From contig NZ_CP017147.1 of assembly GCF_001741865.1 (NCBI RefSeq), positions 1,205,001-1,269,000 of the forward strand: DNA of 64,000 nt, in the 5' to 3' direction. A program made the translations under genes and the position numbers. This document shows, piece by piece, positions 16,633 to 24,253 of the stretch. The stretch's first letter is position 1; every line of letters begins with the position of its first letter. This DNA comes from Bosea vaviloviae (lineage in GTDB: Bacteria; Pseudomonadota; Alphaproteobacteria; Rhizobiales; Beijerinckiaceae). A model generated the notes under the pieces. It had not been told where the DNA came from. It saw only the letters and a list, made by a program, of their open reading frames with translations, and ran no database searches.

Positions 16633-16695
16633 TAAAACAAGGAGATAGAGTATTTTCGCGATTCGGAGAAACGCGGAAAGGCTCTTGGGAACACG

Positions 16696-17574
16696 ATGTA
16701 TCTGCGTATCCGCCACGCCACCACCTATCGTTATGCCGCTCCGGTGCAATTCGGGCCGCATCGGCTGATGCTGCGCCCGCGCGATTCCTTCGATCTGCGG
16801 GTGGTCGACACGGCCTTGTCGATCGCTCCGCGAGCGCGGCTGCGCTGGATGCACGACGCCTATGGCAATTCGGTCGCGGTCGCGAATTTCGACGCTCCGG
16901 CCAATACGCTCGACATCGTCAGCGAACTGGTGATCCAGCGCTTCGGTTCGGCCCTGCTGCGCACCGAGATCGAGAATTCCGTAGCCGTGACCGGTGTGGT
17001 CTACAGCGAAGCGGAGCGCGCCGTGCTCCAGCCCTATCTCGATCTCGCTGCAGCCGATCCTGACGGCCTGCTCGACCAATGGCTGGCGGATTTTCGCGCC
17101 CGCATCGGCCATGGTTCGGGGCATCTGCTGCGCGACCTCGCCCATGCGCTCTATGCCGGGCTGAGTTATGCGGTGCGCTTCGACGAAGGCACGCAGCATC
17201 CCGCCGATACGCTGCGCCAACTGGCCGGCTCCTGCCGCGATTATGCCTGGCTCTTCATCGAGCTTGCCCGGCGCATGGGCTTCGCCTCGCGTTTCGTGAC
17301 GGGCTATATCCACGACCGCTCGCCCGACGCGGCCGGGCTGGTCTCCAGCATCGGCCTGACCCATGCCTGGGCCGATGTCTTCATCCCCGGCGATGGCTGG
17401 GTGGAGTTCGACCCGACCAACGATCTCGTCGCCGACAGGCAGCTTCTGCGCGTCGCCGTCGCACGCGTGCCCGAGGATGCCTCGCCGGTCTCCGGCAGTT
17501 TCACCGGGGGGACAGGTTCGTTCCTCGGGCTGAGCGTCGGCGTCAACATCGAGCCGATCGACAAGCCAGCCTGA
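16696..17574 (+). CDS. transglutaminase-like family protein (putative cysteine protease)
   Basis: 292 residues. An N-terminal beta domain (about 1-85, MYLRIRHATTYRYAAPVQFGPHRLMLRPRD) is the bacterial transglutaminase-like N domain. The core carries the triad Cys180 (AGSCRDYAW), His223 (THAWADVF) and Asp239 (FDPTND). The architecture is that of bacterial transglutaminase-like cysteine proteases of unknown substrate, sometimes linked with circularly permuted ATP-grasp partners, which are not seen here. It is apparently a single gene, bracketed by repeat elements. Confidence 0.85.
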   Translation: MYLRIRHATTYRYAAPVQFGPHRLMLRPRDSFDLRVVDTALSIAPRARLRWMHDAYGNSVAVANFDAPANTLDIVSELVIQRFGSALLRTEIENSVAVTGVVYSEAERAVLQPYLDLAAADPDGLLDQWLADFRARIGHGSGHLLRDLAHALYAGLSYAVRFDEGTQHPADTLRQLAGSCRDYAWLFIELARRMGFASRFVTGYIHDRSPDAAGLVSSIGLTHAWADVFIPGDGWVEFDPTNDLVADRQLLRVAVARVPEDASPVSGSFTGGTGSFLGLSVGVNIEPIDKPA

Positions 17575-17686
17575 TGGCACGGCGCTGCTTGAGCAGGCGG
17601 TCTATGCTCGGAACCGCTGCGTCGTCCTGGGCGTAGCCCTCGGGTCCGATCTTCGATCGGCCCAAGGATAAACTCCGCGGAGGCCT

Positions 17687-17726
17687 GGGATCCATCGTAG
17701 GGCTCCGGAACTCTACGATGGATCCC
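17687..17726. repeat. inverted repeat between convergent genes
   Basis: A perfect 14-bp inverted repeat, GGGATCCATCGTAG at 17687-17700 and its complement at 17713-17726, lies between the transglutaminase and histidine kinase genes. The surrounding 210 bp show no coding potential. It may act as a bidirectional terminator hairpin or be a remnant of a repeat family. Confidence 0.6.
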
Positions 17727-17786
17727 GGAGCTGCGCGGCTTCGCCGCTTGTCCAGGATGACCCGGAGTTGCCGAACCTAGGCATCA

Positions 17787-19442
17787 CTAGGCGGAATGGG
17801 CGACCCTCCAGGCGCCAAGCCGCGACCCTTCCGGTGCAGCCGCCTGAACCGCTTCGATCTGGGTGACGAGGCCGGCGAAGAGCTTGGGTGGCTCGCTATG
17901 GGCGATCTCGCGATCCGCCTCGATGGCGATCTCGATCGTCCCGTCGTCGATATCGGAGACGGAGATCTGGATGCTGACGCCCGGCGTGCTGCGCAGCGCG
18001 CGCGACATCACGTCGACGATCAGGAAACCGAGCGGGATGATCCGGTCGACCGAGAGGGAGGCGCGCGTGTTGACGGTGCTGGTGACCCATTGGTCGCGGC
18101 GGCGCAGCAGGTTCGAGATCATTGTCACGACATCGTCGACAAAGAGGTCGACGCGCACGGGCTGCATCTCGCCGTCGGCGAGCGTAAAGCGATAGGCGGC
18201 CGAGAGCACGTGAACACGGCATTCGGCATCGGCCAAGGCCATCCGTGCCTCGCCGCGGTAGTCGCGCTTGGTCAGGCCGATATAGCTCTGCACCACCTGC
18301 AGGCTGTTCTTGACGCGGTGATGCAGTTCGCGAACGAGGAAGCGGTTGTCGTCGAGCGCCGTCTGCAGCTTGCGCTGCCTGACCTCCTGCTCCTCGACCA
18401 TGACGTTGAAGGCTTCCGCGACGCTGCGGATGTCGCTCGGCATATCGTCGGCGATCACCGCGCGTGCCGTCGTCAGGGTCGAGCGTGTCCTGGCTGCCGC
18501 CTCGATGCCGCGCAGCCAGCGCACGCAATGCTTGTCGATCGCGCGCAGATAGACCACGCAGAGCAGAGCCAGCGTCAGCAGCGGCGCCAGCAGCAGCACC
18601 AGAAACTGTGTCCGGGCCGCCTGCCCCAACGCATCGTCGAAGCTGGCGACGATATAGAAATCAGGGTCGGTGACGATGCGGCTGGCGTAGACGCGCGAGA
18701 CGCCGGCGCGGCTTTGCGTCTGCGAGGGCTCCTTCGAGAGCGAGGCCGGGTCCCGCGCCGGCAGCCAGGACGCGTCGTCCGGCTGCACGGTGCCGCGCGA
18801 GACGATGATGTCCCCGTCGCGGCCGGCCAGGGCGACGACGAGCCCGGGTTCGCCGTCGCCGAGGTCGAAGACCTGGTCCAGCAACTCCGGATCGACCAGC
18901 AGCAGGCCTTCCCGCATTGGGCTGCCGGCATCGTCGCTTCGCGCGTAGACGGCAAGATAGCGCTTCCCGCCCAGCGTCACATGGTCGTAGCGCGCCTGGG
19001 CGAACTCCGCCCCGGCCCAGGTCTGGACCGGCGGCTTTGCCCGCAACATTGCCGCCGCCGCAGCGAGATCGGCGGCGCTGACCTCGGGATCGAGCGAGAA
19101 GGCGCAGGCGTCGCCGCCCTGCGGCAGGATATGGATGGCGCGATAGCCGGCGATCCGAGCGAGCGTTTGGCCGCCGACCTTGCCACACTCGCTGCTCTCG
19201 CGACCGTTCAGGGCCAATGCGGAACCGCCGGCGAGCAGCGACCGCAAGGCGCCGCGATACCAGACGCGGGTGCGCACGGCGTAGTCTTCGGCCGTGCGCA
19301 TCTGGGATGTGCGGATCGCGGCGGTGACGGTCTGGTAGGTGGTGACGGCGGTGATCGCGGTCAGGCCGGCGATTGGCAGCGCTATGCCGATCAGCAGTGC
19401 GAGCAGGCGCCCTCTGACGGTCTTGAAGCGCGCCAGCCGCAT
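17787..19442 (-). CDS. membrane histidine kinase of the stress locus with degenerate ATPase domain
   Basis: 551 residues. Membrane spans lie at about 10-35 and 278-300 around a large periplasmic sensor domain, then a HAMP-like linker and a HisKA_2/HWE-type H-box RELHHRVKNSLQVVQS (His near 375). The ATPase domain that follows lacks the usual N-box (NELVTNAxKHA): the matching segment is GFLIVDVMSRALRS. No DNGxG box is visible either. It is encoded directly after ecfG with a TGATG overlap, so it is translated together with the sigma factor. It may be a receptor or phosphatase rather than an active kinase. Confidence 0.8.
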   Translation of the reverse strand: MRLARFKTVRGRLLALLIGIALPIAGLTAITAVTTYQTVTAAIRTSQMRTAEDYAVRTRVWYRGALRSLLAGGSALALNGRESSECGKVGGQTLARIAGYRAIHILPQGGDACAFSLDPEVSAADLAAAAAMLRAKPPVQTWAGAEFAQARYDHVTLGGKRYLAVYARSDDAGSPMREGLLLVDPELLDQVFDLGDGEPGLVVALAGRDGDIIVSRGTVQPDDASWLPARDPASLSKEPSQTQSRAGVSRVYASRIVTDPDFYIVASFDDALGQAARTQFLVLLLAPLLTLALLCVVYLRAIDKHCVRWLRGIEAAARTRSTLTTARAVIADDMPSDIRSVAEAFNVMVEEQEVRQRKLQTALDDNRFLVRELHHRVKNSLQVVQSYIGLTKRDYRGEARMALADAECRVHVLSAAYRFTLADGEMQPVRVDLFVDDVVTMISNLLRRRDQWVTSTVNTRASLSVDRIIPLGFLIVDVMSRALRSTPGVSIQISVSDIDDGTIEIAIEADREIAHSEPPKLFAGLVTQIEAVQAAAPEGSRLGAWRVAHSA

Positions 19443-20002
19443 CAGAGGCCGACGATTTCGGAACCGACCCTTTGGATGGCAGCGGCGCTCTTGCGATCTG
19501 GCCCGAGATCGTCGAGTCCGCCGATCGAAAGCAGTTCGGCCAGCTTCGTCCGGGCGCGGTTGACCCGGCTCTTGATGGTGCCGATGGCGACGCCGCAGAT
19601 CTCGGCGGTTTCCTCATAGGACAGCCCGGTCGCGCCGACCATGATCAGCACTTCGCGTTGTTCCTCAGGCAGCTTGGCGAGCGCCTTGCGGAAATCGGCG
19701 AGGTCGAGATGGCTTTCCTGGTTGCCATGCGTCGCCATGCGCTCGGCATAGGTGCCCTCGCTGTCCTGCACCTCCCGCCCGCGCTTGCGGTAGAGCGAGT
19801 AATAGGTGTTGCGCAGGATCGTGAAGAGCCAGGCGCGCAGGCTCGTGCCGGGCTCGAACTTGTCCGAATTACCCCAGGCCTTGAGCAGCGTGTCCTGCAC
19901 GAGATCGTCGGCGAGCTGCATCGAGCCCGAAAGCGAGGCCGCGAAGGCGCGCAGATTCGGAATCTCCTTGATCAGCCCGTCCTTGAAATCAGAGGCGCTC
20001 AT
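19442..20002 (-). CDS. ecfG: RNA polymerase sigma factor EcfG (general stress response)
   Basis: A 186-residue ECF sigma factor with region 2 (LADDLVQDTLLKAWGNSDKFEPGTSLRAWLFTILRN) and region 4 (LPEEQREVLIMVGATGLSYEETAEICGVAIGTIKSRVNRAR). In this class of bacteria EcfG is held by NepR and released when phosphorylated PhyR binds NepR. The gene lies between nepR, which overlaps its start by 14 bp, and a histidine kinase. An EcfG-like promoter upstream of nepR indicates autoregulation. Confidence 0.95.
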   Translation of the reverse strand: MSASDFKDGLIKEIPNLRAFAASLSGSMQLADDLVQDTLLKAWGNSDKFEPGTSLRAWLFTILRNTYYSLYRKRGREVQDSEGTYAERMATHGNQESHLDLADFRKALAKLPEEQREVLIMVGATGLSYEETAEICGVAIGTIKSRVNRARTKLAELLSIGGLDDLGPDRKSAAAIQRVGSEIVGL

Positions 20003-20216
20003 CGGACATATCCCCCGAAGCGGCGCGGGTTTCCTGAGCTTCGAGCTGGGCGAGCAGCACCAGGAATTTGTCGGGCACCGGCGCGTTGACGATATCGTCG
20101 TAATGCGCCTTCAGCGACCGCCCGATCGATTCCTGCACCCTGGGATCAAGGATTAGTTCGACCTCGTCATTACTACCCCCACCGGATTCCGTCATCGACG
20201 CGCTCGCGTTGTTCAT
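19989..20216 (-). CDS. nepR: anti-sigma factor NepR
   Basis: 75 residues. The conserved core IGRSLKAHYDDIVNAPVPDK, followed by FLVLLAQLE, is the two-helix NepR motif that wraps around EcfG. The N-terminal 20 residues are disordered and variable, as is usual. ATG 20216 has GAGGG upstream; an internal ATG at 20195 is a less likely start. The gene overlaps ecfG by 14 bp and is divergent from phyR, the standard layout. Confidence 0.95.
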   Translation of the reverse strand: MNNASASMTESGGGSNDEVELILDPRVQESIGRSLKAHYDDIVNAPVPDKFLVLLAQLEAQETRAASGDMSDERL

Positions 20217-20309
20217 GTCAGCCCTCGCAACGAAAGCGAGCCTGCTTTTCCAGCTGGTCCCGCGCTTGATCATGCCGGCCCGCCCAAGCCGGCACTCATA
20301 CGGCCAGAT

Positions 20310-20334
20310 AACAGGCTTCGCCGGAAAAGGTTCC
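20310..20334 (-). promoter_or_regulatory. EcfG-type promoter of nepR-ecfG
   Basis: On the minus strand GGAAC (20334-20330) and, after 16 bp, TGTT (20313-20310). One base differs from CGTT. The position, about 95 bp upstream of nepR, fits the known autoregulation of this operon in related bacteria. Confidence 0.65.
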
Positions 20335-20412
20335 AGGAAGAACAAAAAATAAATTGCTTGTCAGAAAGCCGCTGCAGGTGCTCATTTTCGGCTTGTTACA
20401 AGGGACCTTTGC

Positions 20413-21210
20413 ATGTCGATCGCGAAAGAAATTGCACCGCACCTGCCCTATCTGCGCCGGTTCGCCCGGGCGCTGAGCGGGACGCAGGCGAGCGGAGACG
20501 CCTATGTCGTCGCGATGCTTGAAGCGCTCGTCGCCGATCCCTCTTCGTTCCCGCGCGGGTTCGATCCCAGGCTGGGCCTCTACCATACCTTCCTGAAGCT
20601 GTGGTCCTCGGTCAGCCTCAACGCCATCAGCACCGGCTCCGCCGAGACCGACCGGCCCTCGGCCGAGCGCAATCTCGAAGCGCTGACGCCGCGGCCGCGC
20701 CAGGCCTTCCTGCTGCGCACCGTCGAAGGGTTTTCGATCGAGGAGGTTGCCACGATCATGGATATTTCAGCATCCGACGCCGCCGGCCTCATCCAGGCGG
20801 CAGGCCAGGAGATCGCCGAGCAGGTCGCGACCGACGTGCTGATCATCGAGGACGAGCCGATCATCGCGCTCGACATCGAGACCATGGTGGAGGAGCTCGG
20901 CCATACCGTGACGGGCGTCGCCCGCACGCATCGCGAGGCGATCGCGCTCGTCGCCAAGAAGCGCCCTGGCCTCGTCCTCGCCGACATCCAGCTCGCCGAT
21001 GGCAGCTCCGGCCTCGACGCCGTCAACGAGATCCTCTCCTCGATCGATGTTCCGGTGATCTTCATCACTGCCTATCCCGAGCGCCTGCTGACCGGTGACC
21101 GGCCGGAACCGGCCTTTCTGATCACCAAGCCGTTCCAGCCCGAGGCGGTGAAGGCTGCGATCAGCCAGGCTCTGTTCTTCGATCGCCGGGCCGGCCGCAA
21201 GGCAGCCTGA
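20413..21210 (+). CDS. phyR: anti-anti-sigma response regulator PhyR
   Basis: 265 residues. Residues 1-135 imitate an ECF sigma factor (SIAKEIAPHLPYLRRFARALSG for region 2; LTPRPRQAFLLRTVEGFSIEEVATIMDIS for region 4). Residues 142-257 form a receiver: acidic pair in IIEDEP, phosphoacceptor Asp191 (LADIQL), Thr in FITAYPE and Lys in LITKPFQ. When phosphorylated, the sigma-like domain captures NepR and frees EcfG. It is divergent from nepR-ecfG. I could not see an exact EcfG site on its own side of the intergenic region. Confidence 0.96.
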   Translation: MSIAKEIAPHLPYLRRFARALSGTQASGDAYVVAMLEALVADPSSFPRGFDPRLGLYHTFLKLWSSVSLNAISTGSAETDRPSAERNLEALTPRPRQAFLLRTVEGFSIEEVATIMDISASDAAGLIQAAGQEIAEQVATDVLIIEDEPIIALDIETMVEELGHTVTGVARTHREAIALVAKKRPGLVLADIQLADGSSGLDAVNEILSSIDVPVIFITAYPERLLTGDRPEPAFLITKPFQPEAVKAAISQALFFDRRAGRKAA

Positions 21211-21340
21211 GCTTGCTCTCAGCGTTCACGATCCCGGGCTGGCGGCATGCTCATGCCGCCAGCTTTTGTCGGTATTCGGGCTGTCGGCATAGGCCGTCCG
21301 GGAAGCATGGATGGCCTGATCAGAACGCATGAACCGGGCG

Positions 21341-21365
21341 GGAACCAGCGGGCTGCTCCGGCGTT
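21341..21365 (+). promoter_or_regulatory. EcfG-type general stress promoter
   Basis: GGAAC at 21341-21345, 16-bp spacer, CGTT at 21362-21365. The 54-residue membrane protein gene begins 54 bp downstream. Confidence 0.75.
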
Positions 21366-21418
21366 TCGCGCAACGGCAGGCCGGACCAAACCGGCCGCCT
21401 TTCGGGAGGTCTTGGTCC

Positions 21419-21583
21419 ATGGCGACGACGTTTGTTGCAGCCCTGATCGCGGGCGGTTCGATGGCGGTGGTTCTGTTTGGTGGCGTCGTATCCGCAGGCG
21501 CGCTGACGGCGGAAGCCTTGTCGCTCGCTTTGGCCGGCACCACGGTCCTGGCGGTGCTCAGCGCCGCCGCCCTCGACAGCTGA
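21419..21583 (+). CDS. small integral membrane protein (54 aa) of the stress regulon
   Basis: A 54-residue protein that is almost entirely hydrophobic, with two predicted helices (TTFVAALIAGGSMAVVLFGG and EALSLALAGTTVLAVLSAAA). ATG 21419 has GGGAGGT nine bases upstream. A longer frame beginning at 21329 would run over the EcfG-type promoter and is unlikely. I recognise no family. Its place next to phyR and its promoter make it a probable EcfG target. Confidence 0.65.
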   Translation: MATTFVAALIAGGSMAVVLFGGVVSAGALTAEALSLALAGTTVLAVLSAAALDS

Positions 21584-21618
21584 ATCCGCACATCACAGCC
21601 TTCCGAAACGTGCCCGGA

Positions 21619-22593
21619 ATGGGAGTGTCATCCGGGGCAGTGCGGATATGTCGGTCGCTAGATCACGTCGCATTCGGACGGTTCCGTCCGAATGCGAAAA
21701 ACGTGATCGATTCCTGGAGTTTAGAGCATTGCTCCAGCGAAAGACCGGTACCCACTTTTTCGCGCAATGCTCTATGGCTGCGAAGCCTTGGTCGGTTCGC
21801 CCTGGCCATTGCGGCTGTCGCGATCTGGGCGGGCGGCATTCATGGCGCGGAAGTTCATGGCGCGGAAAGCAACGGCCAAAGCGGGGCAGGGATCATGACC
21901 TTGCCGCCGCCGCGCCCGGCTGATCTGCACCCACAGCAGCAGTCGCTGCCTTCGTCGGAGCCCACCGACCCCTCTGCACACCCCGCTGGCGCGAGCTCGC
22001 CAGACCTGCCGAACCCCGAGAGTGGAGCCGCCTGCCTGGCGGGGCTGCGGGCGCTTTATGGCACGCGCGTTCGTGCGGCCAATGCTGATACCGCCAAATC
22101 CGAGGATGCCGCCTGCCGCGTCGAAAGTCCGGTCCTGGTCGAGGCGCTTGAGATGGGGTCCGTGCCGGTCGTCTTCGAGCCGCCTGTCACCTTGAGTTGC
22201 GAGATGGCGACAAAGGCGGCTGAGTTTCTCCTGATCAGCGTTCAACCGCTGGCGAAAGGCTATTTCGGCCGGGATCTGGTTGGTCTGCGGGCCGGAGGCG
22301 GCCAGGAATGTCGGCGTCGCAACAGGGCGGCGACCGGGCCGCTGAGCGAGCATGCGACAGGCCGGGCGCTCGATATCTTCGCCTTTGTCCTGGCGGGGGA
22401 GGCCGGCGGCCTGAAGGTCAGCGTCGAACGCCCCGAGGATACCGTCCAGCAGCGGTTCCTCCTAGCGGTGAGGCAGGCCGCCTGCGGCGCTTTCACCACC
22501 AGTATAGGGCCGGGCGCGGATGCCGCCCATGCCAATCACCTGCATCTGGACATCCAGGCGCGCCGTTCGCCGTCGACACGGTTTTGCCAGTGA
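21619..22593 (+). CDS. extensin-like C-terminal domain protein, start uncertain
   Basis: The C-terminal 200 residues match the extensin-like domain of alphaproteobacteria: CLAGLRALYG, CRVESPVLVEAL, LSCEMATKAAEF, then RNRAATGPLSEHATGRALDIFAF and AHANHLHLDIQ, with metal-peptidase-like His and Asp residues. A hydrophobic segment LGRFALAIAAVAIWAGG lies at about 21787-21837 and would be the signal peptide. There is no in-frame ATG just before it: the nearest upstream is 21619, on the far side of repeat copy D, and the next downstream is 21895. The signal peptide is followed by HGAEVHGAE, from a 15-bp tandem duplication (21839-21868). A CTG at 21778 could also serve. Confidence 0.6.
   Translation: MGVSSGAVRICRSLDHVAFGRFRPNAKNVIDSWSLEHCSSERPVPTFSRNALWLRSLGRFALAIAAVAIWAGGIHGAEVHGAESNGQSGAGIMTLPPPRPADLHPQQQSLPSSEPTDPSAHPAGASSPDLPNPESGAACLAGLRALYGTRVRAANADTAKSEDAACRVESPVLVEALEMGSVPVVFEPPVTLSCEMATKAAEFLLISVQPLAKGYFGRDLVGLRAGGGQECRRRNRAATGPLSEHATGRALDIFAFVLAGEAGGLKVSVERPEDTVQQRFLLAVRQAACGAFTTSIGPGADAAHANHLHLDIQARRSPSTRFCQ
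21661..21774. repeat. composite interspersed repeat, copy D
   Basis: A hairpin at 21661-21708 uses the same arm GATCACGTCGCATTCGGACG as copy C. A module at 21720-21774 follows, with TTTAGAGCATTGCTC, GACCGGTACCCACTTTTTCG and GCAATGCTCT. It ends directly at the coding sequence for the signal peptide of the extensin-like protein. Confidence 0.88.
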
Positions 22594-23005
22594 ATCCGTC
22601 TTTCATCAAAGAGTTAGAACAGAATCAATGCTCCAGGGCAGATTTGGCTCCAGGGCAGATTTGGCTCCAGGAGAGATTTGGAACCCGCTGGCTTCAAGCG
22701 GGAATGCGCGAGGGGGAGGCAATGTCGCAAGCGGGGTGGCGGTCCTGGCTTTCGGCTTCGCTGCGCCTGATCGCGATGATCTCCAGAGCCGTTCTGGTGT
22801 CATGGCCCTGCGCGATCAGCTCTTCCAGTTCCCAGAACGGCGGCATGCGCACCTCGCCTCGCCAAGCCAGTCCCTTGCAAGTTGATGCCTTGCAAGTTGA
22901 TGCCTTGGCAGACGCATCATCCTGGAGGAAGCTGATGAGCATGTGGGTTTTCCGTCTCGATGCCGAGTATAACACAACACCTCCGACCGGGTTCCGTTTA
23001 ATGAG
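22594..23005. repeat. repeat-rich intergenic region
   Basis: It begins with a fragment of the composite repeat linker (GAATCCGTCTTTCATCAA at 22593-22610). Three 17-bp tandem units follow at 22630-22680 (GCTCCAGGGCAGATTTG and variants), and two exact 15-bp units at 22874-22903 (CTTGCAAGTTGATGC). A short minus-strand frame lies between them. Otherwise I see no gene on the plus strand. Confidence 0.75.
22694..22846 (-). CDS. possible small protein (50 aa)
   Basis: MPPFWELEELIAQGHDTRTALEI begins a compact acidic helix-forming sequence that ends in a less ordered tail. GGCGAGGCGAGG lies upstream of ATG 22846. The frame is open further upstream through the 15-bp tandem repeat, which would encode a repeated ASTCK. 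A weak GGAAC-N17-TGTT lies at 22971-22996 on the same strand. No family is recognised and the codon bias is not decisive; it may not be real. Confidence 0.3.
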   Translation of the reverse strand: MPPFWELEELIAQGHDTRTALEIIAIRRSEAESQDRHPACDIASPSRIPA

Positions 23006-23030
23006 GAACTGTGGAGTGTTTGCGGCGTTT
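23006..23030 (+). promoter_or_regulatory. EcfG-type general stress promoter
   Basis: GGAAC at 23006-23010, 16-bp spacer, CGTT at 23027-23030. The start codon of the DUF992 gene is only 31 bp further, leaving a short leader that contains GAGGAG. Confidence 0.75.
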
Positions 23031-23060
23031 CAGCGTCATTCGATTGTGAGGAGTTTCAAT

Positions 23061-23567
23061 ATGCCTGCCCCGCTTCCCCGGTTTCAAACCGTTGCGATCC
23101 TTGCTGCCGCGGCTGCGGGCCTGCTCGCATTCCAGGCTCCAGCCTTCGCCCAGTCAGGCCCGCCGGCGGGGCGCCTCAACTGCAGCGTCGGCGCGGGTCT
23201 GGGTCTGGTGGTGACCTCGCAACGCCCGATGGAGTGCCGCTTCACGCCGCGCCGCGGTCCGGGGCAGCGCTATGTCGGCGTCGTCAGGAATTTCGGCCTC
23301 GATCTCGGCACGATCCGCAGCAGCACGATGTCATGGCGGGTTTACGGTCCTTATGCCCGGGCCCCGCTGGGCGCGCTCGCCGGCCGCTATGGCGGGGCGA
23401 CGGTGGGCGGCTCCGCAGGGGCGGGCGGCTCCGGCAATCTGCTCGTTGGCGGCAATAACGGCGATGTCACCCTGCAGCCGCTTTCGCTTCAGGGCGCGCG
23501 CGGGATCAACGTGGCGATCGGCGTGACCGGATTCGAGCTGACGCTGGCGAAGTCCAGGCGTCGCTGA
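23061..23567 (+). CDS. DUF992 family secreted protein
   Basis: 168 residues. A signal peptide (VAILAAAAAGLLAFQAPAFAQ) is cut near residue 30. The mature protein begins GRLNCSVGAGLGLVVTSQRPMECRF, the conserved two-Cys start of DUF992, a periplasmic family of unknown function found mainly in Hyphomicrobiales. A Gly-rich stretch, VGGSAGAGGSGNLLVGGNNG, lies near residue 115. ATG 23061 has GAGGAG upstream. An EcfG-type promoter lies immediately before the gene. The stop codon falls in a 15-bp tandem duplication (23560-23589). Confidence 0.85.
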   Translation: MPAPLPRFQTVAILAAAAAGLLAFQAPAFAQSGPPAGRLNCSVGAGLGLVVTSQRPMECRFTPRRGPGQRYVGVVRNFGLDLGTIRSSTMSWRVYGPYARAPLGALAGRYGGATVGGSAGAGGSGNLLVGGNNGDVTLQPLSLQGARGINVAIGVTGFELTLAKSRRR

Positions 23568-23689
23568 GGTCGCAGTCGCTGAGGTCGCGAATGATTGGTG
23601 CCTCCGAAGGTTCGCTACGATTCGCTAACCTTGTCGCTGCAAATTTAATCGCATTTGACGATTTCCCAACATGTTCGGAGGAATCTGCC

Positions 23690-23714
23690 GGAACATCGCA
23701 AGCACTCTGACGTT
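23690..23714 (+). promoter_or_regulatory. EcfG-type general stress promoter
   Basis: GGAAC at 23690-23694, 16-bp spacer, CGTT at 23711-23714. It is 48 bp upstream of the stand-alone receiver gene. Confidence 0.75.
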
Positions 23715-23761
23715 CTCTCGGCATGTTACGACAAGAGAACAGAGGAAGGGAGGCTGGATTG

Positions 23762-24121
23762 ATGTCCGATATCCGCATCCTGATCGTCGAAGACGATCCT
23801 TTCATCGCAATGGACATCGAAGCAGCCGTGGCGGAACAGTTTGGTGACAGTGCCGAGTTGATCATCGTCGGATCGGTTGCCGGTGCGCGTTTGGCGGCCG
23901 CGTCGCACCTGTCCTGCGCCTTGCTCGATATCGATGTCGTCGGGGGCAAGACCTTCGATGTCGCCACCAGCCTGCTCCAGAGCGGCACGCCCTTCGCGTT
24001 CGTCTCGGGCTCGCCCCCCAGCGATATGCCCAAATCGCTGCGTGACGTGCGCTTCCTGCGCAAGCCCTTCTCCACGCGCGAGATCGCGAGCTTCGTGTCG
24101 AGCGCGATCAAGCTGGACTAG
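23762..24121 (+). CDS. stand-alone response regulator receiver protein
   Basis: 119 residues with only a receiver domain. The acidic pair is in LIVEDDP (Glu10, Asp11, Asp12), the phosphoacceptor is Asp56 (ALLDIDV), a Ser replaces the usual Thr in AFVSGSPP, and the conserved Lys is 101 (LRKPF). There is no output domain. ATG 23762 follows GGGAGG. Single-domain receivers tune the general stress response in several alphaproteobacteria (for example SdrG-type proteins); the EcfG-type promoter and the closeness to phyR and a histidine kinase favour that role. The TAG stop is the first triplet of repeat copy F. Confidence 0.85.
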   Translation: MSDIRILIVEDDPFIAMDIEAAVAEQFGDSAELIIVGSVAGARLAAASHLSCALLDIDVVGGKTFDVATSLLQSGTPFAFVSGSPPSDMPKSLRDVRFLRKPFSTREIASFVSSAIKLD

Positions 24122-24227
24122 AGCAGTTTCCGATCCAGTTGGGTCATTGTTTTAACGCGTTCCCTCCGCTCAAACGCTTCGCATTTGTCGCGGGGGAACC
24201 GGTACCCACTTCGCTCGAAAACGCTCT
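24119..24227. repeat. composite interspersed repeat, copy F
   Basis: It starts TAGAGCAGTTTCCGATCCAG and ends with GGAACCGGTACCCACTTCGC, then TCGAAAACGCTC. It shares the CGATCCAGTTGG module with copy H (26.85 kb) and the CGCTCGAAAACGC module with H. The first triplet is the stop codon of the receiver gene. Confidence 0.8.
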
Positions 24228-24253
24228 GGCGGCCAGCGGCAGCTTCGCCGCAC

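Larger units (their letters stand above)
16333..16695. other. intergenic region of 363 bp: terminator plus composite repeat
   Basis: The stretch holds the terminator at 16414-16440 and repeat copy C at 16475-16632. I see no coding potential in it. The transglutaminase gene therefore starts just after the repeat. Confidence 0.8.

Noticed and set aside
17617..17640. GGAAC near 17618 with a CGTA box downstream as an EcfG promoter
   Set aside because: It lacks the final T, the spacing is 17, and no plus-strand gene follows.
17796..19619. A 607-codon plus-strand frame opposite the histidine kinase and part of ecfG
   Set aside because: It crosses two well-supported genes and shows shadow composition.
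21247..21618. Using the first ATG of the long frame (21247) as the extensin-like start
   Set aside because: That stretch covers the EcfG-type promoter and the 54-residue gene in another frame, and it has no family similarity.
22594..22908. Tandem repeats as a CRISPR array
   Set aside because: Units of 15-17 bp are directly adjacent without spacers, and no cas genes are present.
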